NCBI RefSeq assembly: GCF_001274935.1
Contig: NZ_LILC01000013.1
Coordinates: forward strand, 310,001-374,000
DNA: 64,000 bases
Origin: Priestia koreensis
GTDB taxonomy: Bacteria; Bacillota; Bacilli; Bacillales; Bacillaceae_H
Direction: 5' to 3'
Shown: positions 43,691-52,059 of the stretch, in pieces
Layout: each line of letters starts with the position of its first letter
Numbering within the stretch: position 1 is the stretch's first letter
Translations under genes and position numbers: made by a program
The notes under the pieces: model-generated
Databases searched by the model: none
Told to the model about the DNA's origin: nothing
Seen by the model: the letters and a program-made list of their open reading frames with translations, nothing else

Positions 43691-43724
43691 AAGAAAACAC
43701 CTTGTCTTCACAAGATGTTTTCTT
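43691..43724 (-). terminator. terminator after the cobalamin operon
   Basis: AAGAAAACACCTTG and CAAGATGTTTTCTT pair around a 6-base loop, directly beyond the last cobalamin gene; the T-rich arm serves as the tail. Confidence 0.65.
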
Positions 43725-43764
43725 ACATGAACTATTAAGTGACTAAAAAATTTATTTCACTCGG

Positions 43765-44337
43765 TTATGCGTCTGCTTTTTTACCTGTACGAAACACTTT
43801 CGCACTGCGAATGTACTCAACATCTTTTACGCCTTCTCGTGCATTCACGACGCGTGCCGCTGCAAAGAAATAGTCAGATAAGCGATTTAAATAATGAAGA
43901 ACCTGCTCATTAATTTTATGCTCTTTTTGAACCGTCACAACAAGACGCTCACATCGTCTCGCAATCGTTCGACAAATATGTAAGGACGCAGCTGCCCCTG
44001 TCCCTCCAGGTAAAATGAAGCGTTCAATCTCTGGCGCTTCTTTCATATAAGCATCAATGCTTTTTTCTAATGCTTTTACCATGTCTTCATTTACTTTGTA
44101 AGGATGATCTTCTCTTGCAAAAGCGAGATCACTTCCACAGTCGAACAGCTCATGCTGAATGTTCAAGAGTTCCTCCGCTAGTTCGTTTTGGTTTGCTAAT
44201 TGCTGAACGGCTTGCCCAACAAAACTATTCAATTCATCAATAGAGCCGTATGCGTCTACACGCACATCATCTTTATAGACACGACCTCCAATTAAGCTCG
44301 TCTGTCCTTTGTCACCTGTTTTTGTATAAATGTTCAT
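43765..44337 (-). CDS. PduO-type cob(I)yrinic acid a,c-diamide adenosyltransferase
   Basis: Protein of 190 residues with the N-terminal YTKTGDKGQTSLIGG (ATP-binding), the IDELNSFVG motif and the RFILPGGTGAAASLHICRTIARRCER helix that define PduO-type ATP:cob(I)alamin adenosyltransferases. It attaches the 5'-deoxyadenosyl group. Last gene of the riboswitch operon, overlapping the cobU-like gene by 4 bp. The start has AAAGGAGGAG. Confidence 0.9.
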   Translation of the reverse strand: MNIYTKTGDKGQTSLIGGRVYKDDVRVDAYGSIDELNSFVGQAVQQLANQNELAEELLNIQHELFDCGSDLAFAREDHPYKVNEDMVKALEKSIDAYMKEAPEIERFILPGGTGAAASLHICRTIARRCERLVVTVQKEHKINEQVLHYLNRLSDYFFAAARVVNAREGVKDVEYIRSAKVFRTGKKADA

Positions 44338-44765
44338 GTTAACTCCTCCTTTAATCGTTGCGGAATGCCATACCAGATTTGATCAACAATCGCCGCTTTT
44401 TCTGTTAAGTATTGATAAATATATCCACACGCATCGCGAAAAGAACGGTCTTGTTCATTCATTGGAACGATTCCTTTTCCTACCTCTGTTCCAATGACGA
44501 CAACGGTTCCATTTGTTTCCTGTTCCCATTCCATCCATGTGTCAATACGCTTTTGAAATCGTTCGCACACGGCGTCGATCTGTTCGTTTTCAAGAATATA
44601 TTCTCTGATCCACCGTTCAATTCCTTCTATTGCAATGACTTTGTCACCAGGTAGCTTCTCCGGTAGCGAATCCTTTTTATACGCTGAATACCAGGTCAAA
44701 TGGTCATATTCTTTTTTGACCCATTCATGCTTTCCATTAAATGCTCCACCTAAAATAAAATGCAC
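44334..44765 (-). CDS. CobU-like protein with degenerate P-loop
   Basis: Protein of 143 residues related to adenosylcobinamide kinase/guanylyltransferase. The start of the family (ILGGAFNGKHEW) replaces the usual GGxRSGKS, so the Walker A is weak, and the guanylylated His region is missing. The C-terminal block GTEVGKGIVPMNEQDR-SFRDACG and IWYGIPQRLK is well conserved, opposite to the other CobU in this operon. The GTG at 44765 is used, with GAGGAG 8 bases before it. The function is uncertain: a second kinase, a partner subunit or a decaying paralog. Confidence 0.7.
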   Translation of the reverse strand: MHFILGGAFNGKHEWVKKEYDHLTWYSAYKKDSLPEKLPGDKVIAIEGIERWIREYILENEQIDAVCERFQKRIDTWMEWEQETNGTVVVIGTEVGKGIVPMNEQDRSFRDACGYIYQYLTEKAAIVDQIWYGIPQRLKEELT

Positions 44766-44770
44766 TGCGT

Positions 44771-45364
44771 TCACTCCTCACTATGTACAAAAAACGGTTC
44801 AACAGAAAACGTGTTTTCATCTGTTTCCTGTCCAATCAGCCTGATCCCATCACCGGGAGCGACATTCCAATCAAAAAATGCGGTACCCGAACATGTTGAG
44901 GCAACGAGGCGAATCGGCCCTCCGTGCGTAACGATGACTAAATTTCTTCCGCCATTCATTTTCAATTTTGCCACACTTTCATGAAAGGCGCGCCAAATTC
45001 GCTCGCTAAATGTGCTAAATAACTCACCGTCTTCAACCGGTGCGTGAAAAGGATCATTCAACCAGTTTTGATAAGCCGTTTGCTCTTTTAATTCATTATA
45101 CGTTTTTTCTTCCCAAGCGCCAAAATTCATTTCGCGCCATTTTTCAGACGCTACGTACAAATGGTTTGGAAGCAATAGCTTGGACGTCTCTTTGCAGCGT
45201 GTTAGATCGCTCCCAACTACCAAGTCAACTTTTTCCGTATAGGGACGAATTCGCTTTTCTTCCGATATTAATAGCGGAGGGTCCGACCACCCAATGTACT
45301 GTTTTTTTTGATTATTTTCGGTTAAGCCGTGACGAATAAGTGTAATAACCATAGGCTGATCCAT
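44771..45364 (-). CDS. cobC: alpha-ribazole phosphatase (histidine phosphatase family)
   Basis: Protein of 197 residues with the phosphohistidine motif LIRHGLTENN, LTRCKETSKLL and VTHGGPIRLVAS. In a cobalamin operon this family removes the phosphate from alpha-ribazole-5'-phosphate or from AdoCbl-5'-phosphate. It overlaps cobS by 43 bp at its start, where an AAGGAGGGG site is found. Phosphatase family certain; alpha-ribazole as substrate is from context. Confidence 0.82.
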   Translation of the reverse strand: MDQPMVITLIRHGLTENNQKKQYIGWSDPPLLISEEKRIRPYTEKVDLVVGSDLTRCKETSKLLLPNHLYVASEKWREMNFGAWEEKTYNELKEQTAYQNWLNDPFHAPVEDGELFSTFSERIWRAFHESVAKLKMNGGRNLVIVTHGGPIRLVASTCSGTAFFDWNVAPGDGIRLIGQETDENTFSVEPFFVHSEE

Positions 45365-46095
45365 GTGAGTGTGACCCCTCCTTCCACGGTCGTACCAATC
45401 ATATCCCCCGTGATCCCCCCAAACTGCTTACGGCACCAGGAGATGAATGTAATGGTCCATAAAATAAGCGTTATAACGACTGACAGCCATAAATGAACGA
45501 CACAAGCGTACACAGTAAAGAGAACGGTAATAACGATGTATATGACCGAAATTCGCTTCGTAAATCCTTGTTTAAAATACGCAGCAAGCCCCGTATCTTT
45601 TGCAAGCGGCGACACCCTTAGCACCCATCCAGCAGATAAACGCGGCAGAGAAGAAACGACCATCCACATAGAGATCGGCACCTCTTTGATAAGGAGCAGT
45701 TCATGAATGGCCATCCACCTCAAGCTCAGTAAAAAGAGAAGCGAAAGAACCGCGAAGGCCCCTATGTTTGGGTCACTTAAAATTTCTAAGCGCTTCTCCT
45801 TTGGCCGTCTTGAAAAATACGCATCGCTTACATCCATCCACCCGTCTAAATGGAGACCACCCGTCAAAGCAATTGGCAACAGAACAAGCAGCATCGACTG
45901 TACAGCTACACTAATCGAAAGCTCACTCATTCCTCTGAAAAGACCGTACTCACACAATCCGATTACAAGTCCGATAAATGGAAAGACGAGAATCGAAGAG
46001 GCAACACGGCGTTCGGTCCATTCGACTGTTTTAGCAACAGGGAGAATCGTAAAGAACTGTAGTGAAATACGAATGACGTTTACTAGTTCCCTCAC
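45322..46095 (-). CDS. cobS: adenosylcobinamide-GDP ribazoletransferase (cobalamin synthase)
   Basis: Membrane enzyme of 257 residues with about six helices. The conserved ALTGGLHLDGWMDVSDA and GAFAVLSLLFLL regions mark CobS, which joins AdoCbi-GDP to alpha-ribazole. GTG start at 46095 overlaps the cobU stop by 4 bp, with AAGGGGATG upstream. It acts after CobU and before or with the phosphatase. Confidence 0.9.
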   Translation of the reverse strand: MRELVNVIRISLQFFTILPVAKTVEWTERRVASSILVFPFIGLVIGLCEYGLFRGMSELSISVAVQSMLLVLLPIALTGGLHLDGWMDVSDAYFSRRPKEKRLEILSDPNIGAFAVLSLLFLLSLRWMAIHELLLIKEVPISMWMVVSSLPRLSAGWVLRVSPLAKDTGLAAYFKQGFTKRISVIYIVITVLFTVYACVVHLWLSVVITLILWTITFISWCRKQFGGITGDMIGTTVEGGVTLTWISLWLLHLFVTA

Positions 46096-46643
46096 AGCAC
46101 GACATCCCCTTTTTTTACCTTAAATAGACCGTACTCCATCACCCCTGCTGTACTAGACTCCTCTACGAGAAATTGATGAAAGGAACCTAGTAGTCTCATG
46201 TATACCTCTGTCGCTTCGTCCGGTACGTCTCCTTCAAATAATTCATTCGAAACAACCACCACCTCTTTTACAGACGATTTTATTGCGAGAAGATCCTGCT
46301 TCATTTTTTCTACGATTGACTGACATAATTGATGATCCTCCCAGCTTTGTGCATCAATAAACAGCTCATTCGCCATCCAGTTCGTTGCACAGTCTACTAA
46401 GACGACATCCGTCTTCTTTAGCTTTGGGAGAAGCGTATGAAAGTTGTTTACTTGTTCAACTGTCACCCACGGTTGTTTTGCACCCCTTCTCGCTTTTTGA
46501 TGTAGATTAACACGCTCTCTCATTTCACCGTCGGTTATACGACTTGTCGCAATATAGACGTGTCGTTCACCTTCCGATCTTTGAACAAGTTCTTCCGCTT
46601 TTTTGGACTTTCCGCTGCGTACTCCTCCACTAACAAAGATCAC
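46092..46643 (-). CDS. cobU: adenosylcobinamide kinase/guanylyltransferase
   Basis: Protein of 183 residues with an intact Walker A (FVSGGVRSGKSKKAE), the guanylylated-His region RERVNLHQKARR and Walker B-like VLVDCATNWMANELF. The C-terminal part normally reading VGxGIVP...FRDxxG is changed (ELFEGDVPDEATEVYMRLL), which differs from typical CobU. The start is set to GTG at 46643, behind AAGGGATGG; the longer frame to 46691 runs inside cobD. It phosphorylates and guanylylates adenosylcobinamide. Confidence 0.85.
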   Translation of the reverse strand: MIFVSGGVRSGKSKKAEELVQRSEGERHVYIATSRITDGEMRERVNLHQKARRGAKQPWVTVEQVNNFHTLLPKLKKTDVVLVDCATNWMANELFIDAQSWEDHQLCQSIVEKMKQDLLAIKSSVKEVVVVSNELFEGDVPDEATEVYMRLLGSFHQFLVEESSTAGVMEYGLFKVKKGDVVL

Positions 46644-47709
46644 GCTGTGCCATCCCTTCGCGAAATACCGCAAGTAATCTCTCATTCTCATTTCTCGTTT
46701 TGACAGCCAGACGCATGTAGCGCCCGTCTAACCCTTGAAAGTTTTCCGTATGACGAACAATCACACCTGCTGCTGCGAGATAAGAAATCCACTCCCGTCC
46801 GTTCCATCCTTTTGGAATTTCACATAAATAATAGTTTGTGAACGATGGATAGGTTCTCAAGCCTAGTGCATGAAGCTCCTTTTGCACCCACTCCCGCTCC
46901 TGACCAACAAATTGGACGGTTTCGCGAACAAATTCGTCATTTTCTAAGCAAACTTCACCAACCTGTTGGGCAACACCGTTTACGCTCCACGGTGGTTGTT
47001 TCATAGAAAGAGCTGTGATAAGAGAAGGTGCCGCAAGAATATAGCCTAAGCGAATGCCTGCGATATGAAACATTTTGGTCATGGAGCGAACAATAATGAC
47101 GGGATAATCGTTTACGTAAGGCTCAAAGCGCATCGCTCTCTCTGTAAAATCAAAAAACGCTTCGTCAATCACAACCGTAACGTCGTGTTGCTTGGCTTTT
47201 TGAAGCAGAAGCTCCCACTGCTCGTTTGGGTACAGCATTCCGGTTGGATTATTAGGGTGGCAGATCCAGACGATGTCCATAGACGGCATCAGATCCATTA
47301 ATTCCTCAAATGGCCACGTCCAATTTCCCTCTTCTTTTAGCTGCAAAGAGTGCACCTCACATTGAAACGCCTCACAAGCCTCTTGGTATTCAACAAACGT
47401 AGGCTGAAGCAGCAAAGCTTTTTTCCCAGCAAAATGCGCGGCGATGAGAAAAAAAGCTTCCGCCGCTCCGTTTGTAACGAGGACTTGACGGGACGAAACG
47501 CCATACGCTTCCCCAAGCTTTTGCCGAAGAGCGGTTACGTTTGGATCCGGATAATTCATCATCAGATTCTGAAGCTGAAGGCTATGCTGATCTAAAATAC
47601 TTCCAAGCGGATTTGTGTTCACGCTAAAGTCCACTACATCTTTTTCGGTACGAACGCCTAATTTTTCTAAAAAGTAATGAGGATTAGCCCCATGGGTAGG
47701 TAATGACAA
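46630..47709 (-). CDS. cobD: threonine-phosphate decarboxylase
   Basis: PLP enzyme of 359 residues with aminotransferase class I/II fold: VTNGAAEAFFLIA, WICHPNNPTGMLYP, VVIDEAFFDF and the PLP-binding Lys in VRSMTKMFHIAGIRLGY. It makes (R)-1-aminopropan-2-ol phosphate, the linker used by CbiB. A related histidinol-phosphate aminotransferase is excluded by context. TTG start at 47709 with AGGAGG 8 bases before it. It overlaps cbiB by 26 bp and cobU by 14 bp. Confidence 0.88.
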   Translation of the reverse strand: MSLPTHGANPHYFLEKLGVRTEKDVVDFSVNTNPLGSILDQHSLQLQNLMMNYPDPNVTALRQKLGEAYGVSSRQVLVTNGAAEAFFLIAAHFAGKKALLLQPTFVEYQEACEAFQCEVHSLQLKEEGNWTWPFEELMDLMPSMDIVWICHPNNPTGMLYPNEQWELLLQKAKQHDVTVVIDEAFFDFTERAMRFEPYVNDYPVIIVRSMTKMFHIAGIRLGYILAAPSLITALSMKQPPWSVNGVAQQVGEVCLENDEFVRETVQFVGQEREWVQKELHALGLRTYPSFTNYYLCEIPKGWNGREWISYLAAAGVIVRHTENFQGLDGRYMRLAVKTRNENERLLAVFREGMAQRDLC

Positions 47710-48679
47710 TAATGACGCCTCCTATAACACATAATAAAAACCAATACGCAAAAACCGTTCTCCTCATCACAGCTACCGATTGTTTGATGTGTGCACTTGT
47801 TAACGGCTGTTTTGCATCACCGATTTCTGGACGATGAGACGGTATGCCTTTATACATATTTAGGCCACCAAGACGAATACCAAGAAGAGCCGCCATGGCA
47901 CTTTCTCCGTAGCCGCTATTTGGGCTTGGGTGTTTTCTTGCATCTCGTTTCATTAATTGCCAAAGCGCTCGAAACGACAGATGATCATACGACCGATTTG
48001 CGATTAGCATAGCAAACGCAGTCAGTCTACTAGGTACATAGTTTAAAAGATCATCTGTTTTTGCGCTTGCATAGCCAAATTCTCCGTAACAATCGTTTTT
48101 ATATCCAACCATCGAGTCACACGTATTAATGGCTCGGTAAAAAAGTGCGAGCGGAGCGCCTCCTATCAAGGCAAACAGTAAAGGAGCGGTAATCCCATCG
48201 CTTGTATTTTCAGCAACTGTTTCAACCGTTGCCCGGGCAATTTCACCTTCGTTAAGCTGATCCGTATCCCGTCCCACAATCATTCCGACTTCGTACCTAG
48301 CACGCTCTATTTCTCCCTCTGTCAGCGGACGTAATACCTTAATCGCTGCATCCGCTAACGACTTAGTTGCAATTGTTGGGGCGATAAGCAACGCCTCCAC
48401 TGCAACTCCGATATAGGGATGAACATGATAAGCGGTATAAACGACCATGCCCCCTATCCCAATCGTCCAAACAAGCATCGATAGTACGACGACAAATCCT
48501 TTTCTTTGCCTACCGTTTCCTCTATTTAAACGCTTCTCGAGAAACGCAATCCAATTGCCAAACCATCGAACAGGATGCGGCCAATGTTCGGGATCTCCGA
48601 TGATCATATCCAGCACGAGTGCGCCTGTCATGGCCACAAGATGATAAATGATGAACATACTAATCTGTGTTACATCCAT
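47684..48679 (-). CDS. cbiB: adenosylcobinamide-phosphate synthase
   Basis: Membrane protein of 331 residues with the N-terminal DMIIGDPEHWPHPVRWFG and the conserved TSDGITAPLLFALIGGAPL and YRAINTCDSMVGYKN. It attaches the aminopropanol linker to adenosylcobyric acid. In this operon it would rebuild cobinamide after CbiZ has removed the linker. AAAGGAAG precedes the ATG; the start overlaps the CbiZ stop by 10 bp. Confidence 0.9.
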   Translation of the reverse strand: MDVTQISMFIIYHLVAMTGALVLDMIIGDPEHWPHPVRWFGNWIAFLEKRLNRGNGRQRKGFVVVLSMLVWTIGIGGMVVYTAYHVHPYIGVAVEALLIAPTIATKSLADAAIKVLRPLTEGEIERARYEVGMIVGRDTDQLNEGEIARATVETVAENTSDGITAPLLFALIGGAPLALFYRAINTCDSMVGYKNDCYGEFGYASAKTDDLLNYVPSRLTAFAMLIANRSYDHLSFRALWQLMKRDARKHPSPNSGYGESAMAALLGIRLGGLNMYKGIPSHRPEIGDAKQPLTSAHIKQSVAVMRRTVFAYWFLLCVIGGVIIVITYPWG

Positions 48680-49395
48680 CGACGCTCTTCCTTTCTTCGC
48701 TCGTACTTTTGAAGAGCATCAAGTAAGCTCACTTGCACAAGCTTTCCGATACCCTGACCAAGAGCTGTCAATGATCCTCCGTATTCACAGTGCTTCCCTG
48801 TTTGACTTGCCGCAATACAAATGCTATCTGTAGACGTCCCTGTCGCCTTCGTTTTTGAAACCGCATCAAGAACACTCAAATCGCCGAGCGTTTTTGTTTT
48901 TGCTTCCGTCGCTGCCTGAATGCCGTGTAAAAAGGCTGAGTCTGTTAAGTTTCCATCTACATAAAAGAACATATTAATCGTTCCTGGCGCTGCATCGTAA
49001 GGTGTCCGCATGCCAGATACGATATCTACTGCGTTTCCCACCCCTGCAGTTATAACAGCCGTGATGGTTAATCCATGATCATTGTATGTATAAACAGCTC
49101 TGTCACAAAGAAAGACGGACGTCATAAGCCCGACCACTTCATCATAACTGTACTTATTTTCTTGTAAGAATGTTTGATATTCAATAGAAGGATCGTCACA
49201 GCGGTACTTCTTATCGACATATCGATTATAAAACGTATCTGTTACCGTCATCCCACCGCCCAGCACGCCAGAACTGTAGCTTTTGAAGAGGTGCGGTGTT
49301 TTCATCACTAATAAGGAAGCCGCTTCATCTTCCTTTATATACAAAAAGGGGCTACCTCCTTTTCGGATTGTAGCCGTTTCTTTTTGTTCATTCAT
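48670..49395 (-). CDS. cbiZ: adenosylcobinamide amidohydrolase
   Basis: Protein of about 241 residues with the CbiZ core: SSGVLGGGMTVTDTFYNR, VGLMTSVF, TAVITAGVGNAVD and KTKATGTSTDSICIAAS. It splits AdoCbi to cobyric acid, allowing salvage of cobinamide-type corrinoids. I start it at ATG 49395, one base after the btuF stop (re-initiation); an upstream in-frame ATG at 49410 is possible. It is a bacterial-archaeal salvage enzyme absent from many Bacillus. Confidence 0.82.
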   Translation of the reverse strand: MNEQKETATIRKGGSPFLYIKEDEAASLLVMKTPHLFKSYSSGVLGGGMTVTDTFYNRYVDKKYRCDDPSIEYQTFLQENKYSYDEVVGLMTSVFLCDRAVYTYNDHGLTITAVITAGVGNAVDIVSGMRTPYDAAPGTINMFFYVDGNLTDSAFLHGIQAATEAKTKTLGDLSVLDAVSKTKATGTSTDSICIAASQTGKHCEYGGSLTALGQGIGKLVQVSLLDALQKYERRKEERRWM

Positions 49396-49396
49396 C

Positions 49397-50362
49397 TCAT
49401 TTATATACATCTGGATAGACGGCTTTCGCAATTTCCTTTAGCCCTTCTGCTAAACGAGGTCCTGGTCTCGTTACAAGGTCACCGTCTACATCCGTAACGG
49501 CTTTATCTTTAACAGCCGTTACGTTCTTCCATGCCGGACGACTCAACAGCTGCTCAACTGCCCCTTTTGTATTAGCGCCATAAGTCGTAATAATCGCATC
49601 TGGATTAAGCTGAACGGCTTTTTCTTCGGATAGCTTGACCCAGCCCTCTTGATCACCGGCTACGTTATCAGCACCAATCGTAGACAGCATTTCATCCATG
49701 AATGTTCCTTTACCAGTTGTGTAGATTTCAGGTGGACCTGAAACTTCTACCCACACTTTTTTACGATCTTCTTTTTTAATCGATGACGCTTTGTCTTTAA
49801 CATCCTTCACATCTTGCTTCATATCATCCACAATGTTACTTGCTTCTTTTTCTTTCCCTGTCAGCTCACCAACCGTTTCGATTGTATCGTACACTTGATC
49901 AAAGCTTTTCGCTTCTTCCACGACAAATACAGGAACACCTGCATCCCCAAGCTGCTTGTAGGCTTCACCAGACATCCCCATGCTAGAACCTTGTGCAAGA
50001 ACGAGGTCAGGCTGCATAGAAATGATTTTCTCGACGTTGACGTTCATGTCCCCTACTTTTTCTTTCTTTGTTGCCGCTTCTGGATATGTATCATTTGTTG
50101 TTACACCAGCTACTTCTTTATCTAAACCAAGAGCAAATAAAATCTCCGTATTACTTGGCATTAGCGATATAATTTTCGTCGGCTTCTTCTTTAACGTGAT
50201 TTCATTTCCAGCAGCATCCTTTTTTGTAAGTGGAAAGGCTTGCTCCTGTTTTTGATCTCCACTGTCTTTCTTCGGTGATGCATCTTGTCCACTATTTCCA
50301 CATGCCGCTAAAAACGCGACGAGGAATAGAGCAAGAGCATACACTTTGAACTTCTTGAACAT
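49397..50362 (-). CDS. btuF: cobalamin/corrinoid ABC transporter substrate-binding lipoprotein
   Basis: Protein of 321 residues: lipoprotein signal with LAAC near residue 21, then a Peripla_BP_2 fold with IISLMPSNTEILFALGLDKEVAGVT and NVEKIISMQPDLVLAQ. BtuF-like and iron-siderophore binding proteins share the fold; the cobalamin riboswitch upstream and the cob genes downstream decide for B12. First gene of the operon. The usual btuC permease and btuD ATPase are not next to it and must be elsewhere. Confidence 0.88.
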   Translation of the reverse strand: MFKKFKVYALALFLVAFLAACGNSGQDASPKKDSGDQKQEQAFPLTKKDAAGNEITLKKKPTKIISLMPSNTEILFALGLDKEVAGVTTNDTYPEAATKKEKVGDMNVNVEKIISMQPDLVLAQGSSMGMSGEAYKQLGDAGVPVFVVEEAKSFDQVYDTIETVGELTGKEKEASNIVDDMKQDVKDVKDKASSIKKEDRKKVWVEVSGPPEIYTTGKGTFMDEMLSTIGADNVAGDQEGWVKLSEEKAVQLNPDAIITTYGANTKGAVEQLLSRPAWKNVTAVKDKAVTDVDGDLVTRPGPRLAEGLKEIAKAVYPDVYK

Positions 50363-50381
50363 TCGGTTTCCTCCTCAACAT

Positions 50382-50412
50382 AAAAAAACTTTGCTTCAAT
50401 AAAAGCAAAGTC
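50382..50412 (-). terminator. leader terminator of the cobalamin operon
   Basis: On the minus strand GACTTTGC-TTTTATTGAA-GCAAAGT is followed by TTTTTTT, between the riboswitch and btuF. It is placed to be the expression platform of the riboswitch. Confidence 0.85.
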
Positions 50413-50464
50413 GGCGTGAAACATCATCTTATTTTGTTACGGTTAACACAAAGACGTCTCAATA

Positions 50465-50650
50465 CCGCTTCACCTTTCCTCGAAGGCTACACAGATTTCA
50501 ATAAGGCAGGTCTCCTGACTCGCATACAATTTCAACACTACGCCTTCCCATCTTTTTGGACAGTGGCTTTTGCAGTGTATATATGCTTACAGTGGCGGGA
50601 CCGTGCTGGAATTTCACCAAGCTTCCCTTTTCACCTCAAACTTGATTGAG
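50465..50650 (-). ncRNA. cobalamin (AdoCbl) riboswitch
   Basis: The B12-box and other conserved pieces are visible on the minus strand: GGTGAAATTCCAGCACGGTC (the GGTG-n-RTCC element), CCCGCCACTGTAAGC and, near the 3' end, AGTCAGGAGACCTGCC. Order and spacing agree with the class. It lies 100 bp upstream of btuF and is followed by a T-run terminator. When AdoCbl is abundant the terminator should form and shut off the operon. Confidence 0.93.
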
Positions 50651-50888
50651 GACCTTATCGACTATGTATGTAATTTCCTTTCTCAGTATAGCTCATATGA
50701 AGGAAAATGGGAATATGTGATTACAACCAAAATAGAAAGTCAGCCCTTCTTACAAAGAAGTAGAGAAGAAAAGAAGCGTATGATACAGTGAATGCATCAT
50801 ATGTCCCTTCCAAATATATGGTGCCACAACTTATGAAGCGTCTCTGTTTGTCCATAGCGTTCAAATAGAGGCCTATTTTTTTATTTTG

Positions 50889-51071
50889 TCATTGTGTCGT
50901 ATCGCTTACCTGCTTCGCTTGTTCTCGCGCTTTCTTGGCTTCTGTTAGTACCTTTTCCTGTTTTGCGATTTTATTGTTGTACACGTTCATGGCGCTGTTT
51001 AAATCTTTTTTATTACTCTGAATGAGTTTTTCGACTCGATCAATTTTCTTATCCGTTGACGAATCTTCCAC
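50889..51071 (-). CDS. possible 60-residue coiled-coil protein
   Basis: Frame of 61 codons for a highly charged, heptad-like helix (KKIDRVEKLIQSNKKDL, then KIAKQEKVLTEAKKAREQAK). It starts with GTG at 51071, 7 bp after the GNAT stop, but I see no good ribosome binding site. The composition looks real; it may be a small gene in the GNAT operon. Confidence 0.4.
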   Translation of the reverse strand: MEDSSTDKKIDRVEKLIQSNKKDLNSAMNVYNNKIAKQEKVLTEAKKAREQAKQVSDTTQ

Positions 51072-51078
51072 CTATACT

Positions 51079-51495
51079 TTATAGTCCTAACAACGATCGA
51101 TCTTTCTTCATGCCAATAGTAAAAGTATGAAAACCATGCTTTTGATAATAGGATTCAAGCTTTTCGTCACAAAAGAGTTGCGGAATGACCCTATGTTGTT
51201 CGCAGTACGTAACGATTTTTTCCATGATCTTTTGACCAATCCCTCTTTTTTGATAGGCAGGTGCGACTCCTACTCCACAGATTGTTCCTGTAATAACACC
51301 GTCTGAGATGACTCTACCTGTCCCTACTAACACCCCTTCATCAAAGGCATAGACGACATACCAGCTTTGCTTGCACATTGCTTCTAGCTCTGCTACGGTC
51401 AGATGCAAAGAATTCCAGCCTAAATCTTCATATAATTTTTCAAGCTGCGCAAAATCATCTGGATGTTCAGCAGTCATGATAATTTCTTTTTTCAC
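51079..51495 (-). CDS. GNAT family N-acetyltransferase
   Basis: Protein of 138 residues with the acetyl-CoA motif VGVAPAYQKRGIGQKIM and the late-domain YYQKHGF. The short size suggests a single-domain small-molecule acetyltransferase. AGAGGTTGAACGG lies before the ATG. Substrate unknown. Confidence 0.85.
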   Translation of the reverse strand: MKKEIIMTAEHPDDFAQLEKLYEDLGWNSLHLTVAELEAMCKQSWYVVYAFDEGVLVGTGRVISDGVITGTICGVGVAPAYQKRGIGQKIMEKIVTYCEQHRVIPQLFCDEKLESYYQKHGFHTFTIGMKKDRSLLGL

Positions 51496-51542
51496 CGTTC
51501 AACCTCTTCTCAACGTTTTACATACCCAATTCGCTAGAACAT

Positions 51543-51583
51543 AAAAAAAGCCTGCTTTCTCTTTAAAGAGAAAGCAGGCTTTT
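51543..51583 (-). terminator. intrinsic terminator after the thioredoxin gene
   Basis: GCCTGCTTTCTCTTT and AAAGAGAAAGCAGGC form a 15-bp stem with almost no loop, followed on the minus strand by TTTTTTT. Confidence 0.88.
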
Positions 51584-51588
51584 CACGA

Positions 51589-51906
51589 TTACTTCACTGT
51601 ATTTAAAAATTCTTTTATTGCTTCAGGTGTTTTTGCGTTTGCACTGTGTAGGTGTGCAAGCTTCTCACCGTTTCGGTACACAAGTAGTGATGGAATTCCC
51701 ATTACTTGATTTTCCTCTGATAGAGCTTCGAATTCGTCCTTATCGACTTTGAACCAAGCTTTGTCTTTGTTTTCTTCTAGCACTTCGTCAATGAACATGT
51801 CCAAACGTTTGCAATCTGGGCACCATGTTGTTGTAAAAATTCCTACGCTAAGCTCGTCCTTTTGGATTTGCTCGCGAAATTCAGATTCTGCTGTAATTTG
51901 TTTCAT
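51589..51906 (-). CDS. thioredoxin family protein
   Basis: Protein of 105 residues with the redox motif TTTWCPDCKRLD (CPDC in place of CGPC) and the cis-Pro region MGIPSLLVYRNGEK. The CPDC active site suggests a dedicated reductase or disulfide-type function different from housekeeping TrxA. AGGAGGATTTTAC precedes the ATG. Monocistronic. Confidence 0.88.
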   Translation of the reverse strand: MKQITAESEFREQIQKDELSVGIFTTTWCPDCKRLDMFIDEVLEENKDKAWFKVDKDEFEALSEENQVMGIPSLLVYRNGEKLAHLHSANAKTPEAIKEFLNTVK

Positions 51907-52002
51907 GTAAAATCCTCCTCGTCATTCTTCTACTTGCGATTATACAAGAAAAGCGGTATAGATTGGGCAAATTTGCTCAAAAAAACCGAAAGAATACAAA
52001 AA

Positions 52003-52045
52003 GACTTACGACTCTTCTTCGTTTTTTACGAAAAAGAGTCGTAAG
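52003..52045 (-). terminator. intrinsic terminator after the AllC-type amidase gene
   Basis: CTTACGACTCTT and AAGAGTCGTAAG pair with an inner extension, followed on the minus strand by TCTTTTTGT. Confidence 0.8.
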
Positions 52046-52059
52046 CCGCTTATCGCTCG

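Noticed and set aside
44776..44797. Ter-like core CTATGTACAAAAAA inside cobC end (similar TATGTACAAAAAA near 6979)
   Set aside because: Only the central 8-11 bases agree with the B. subtilis Ter consensus; flanking half-sites are absent, and an AT-rich genome gives such matches by chance.
50570..50791. Plus-strand frame across the riboswitch
   Set aside because: It reads the structured RNA on the opposite strand and has no ribosome binding site.
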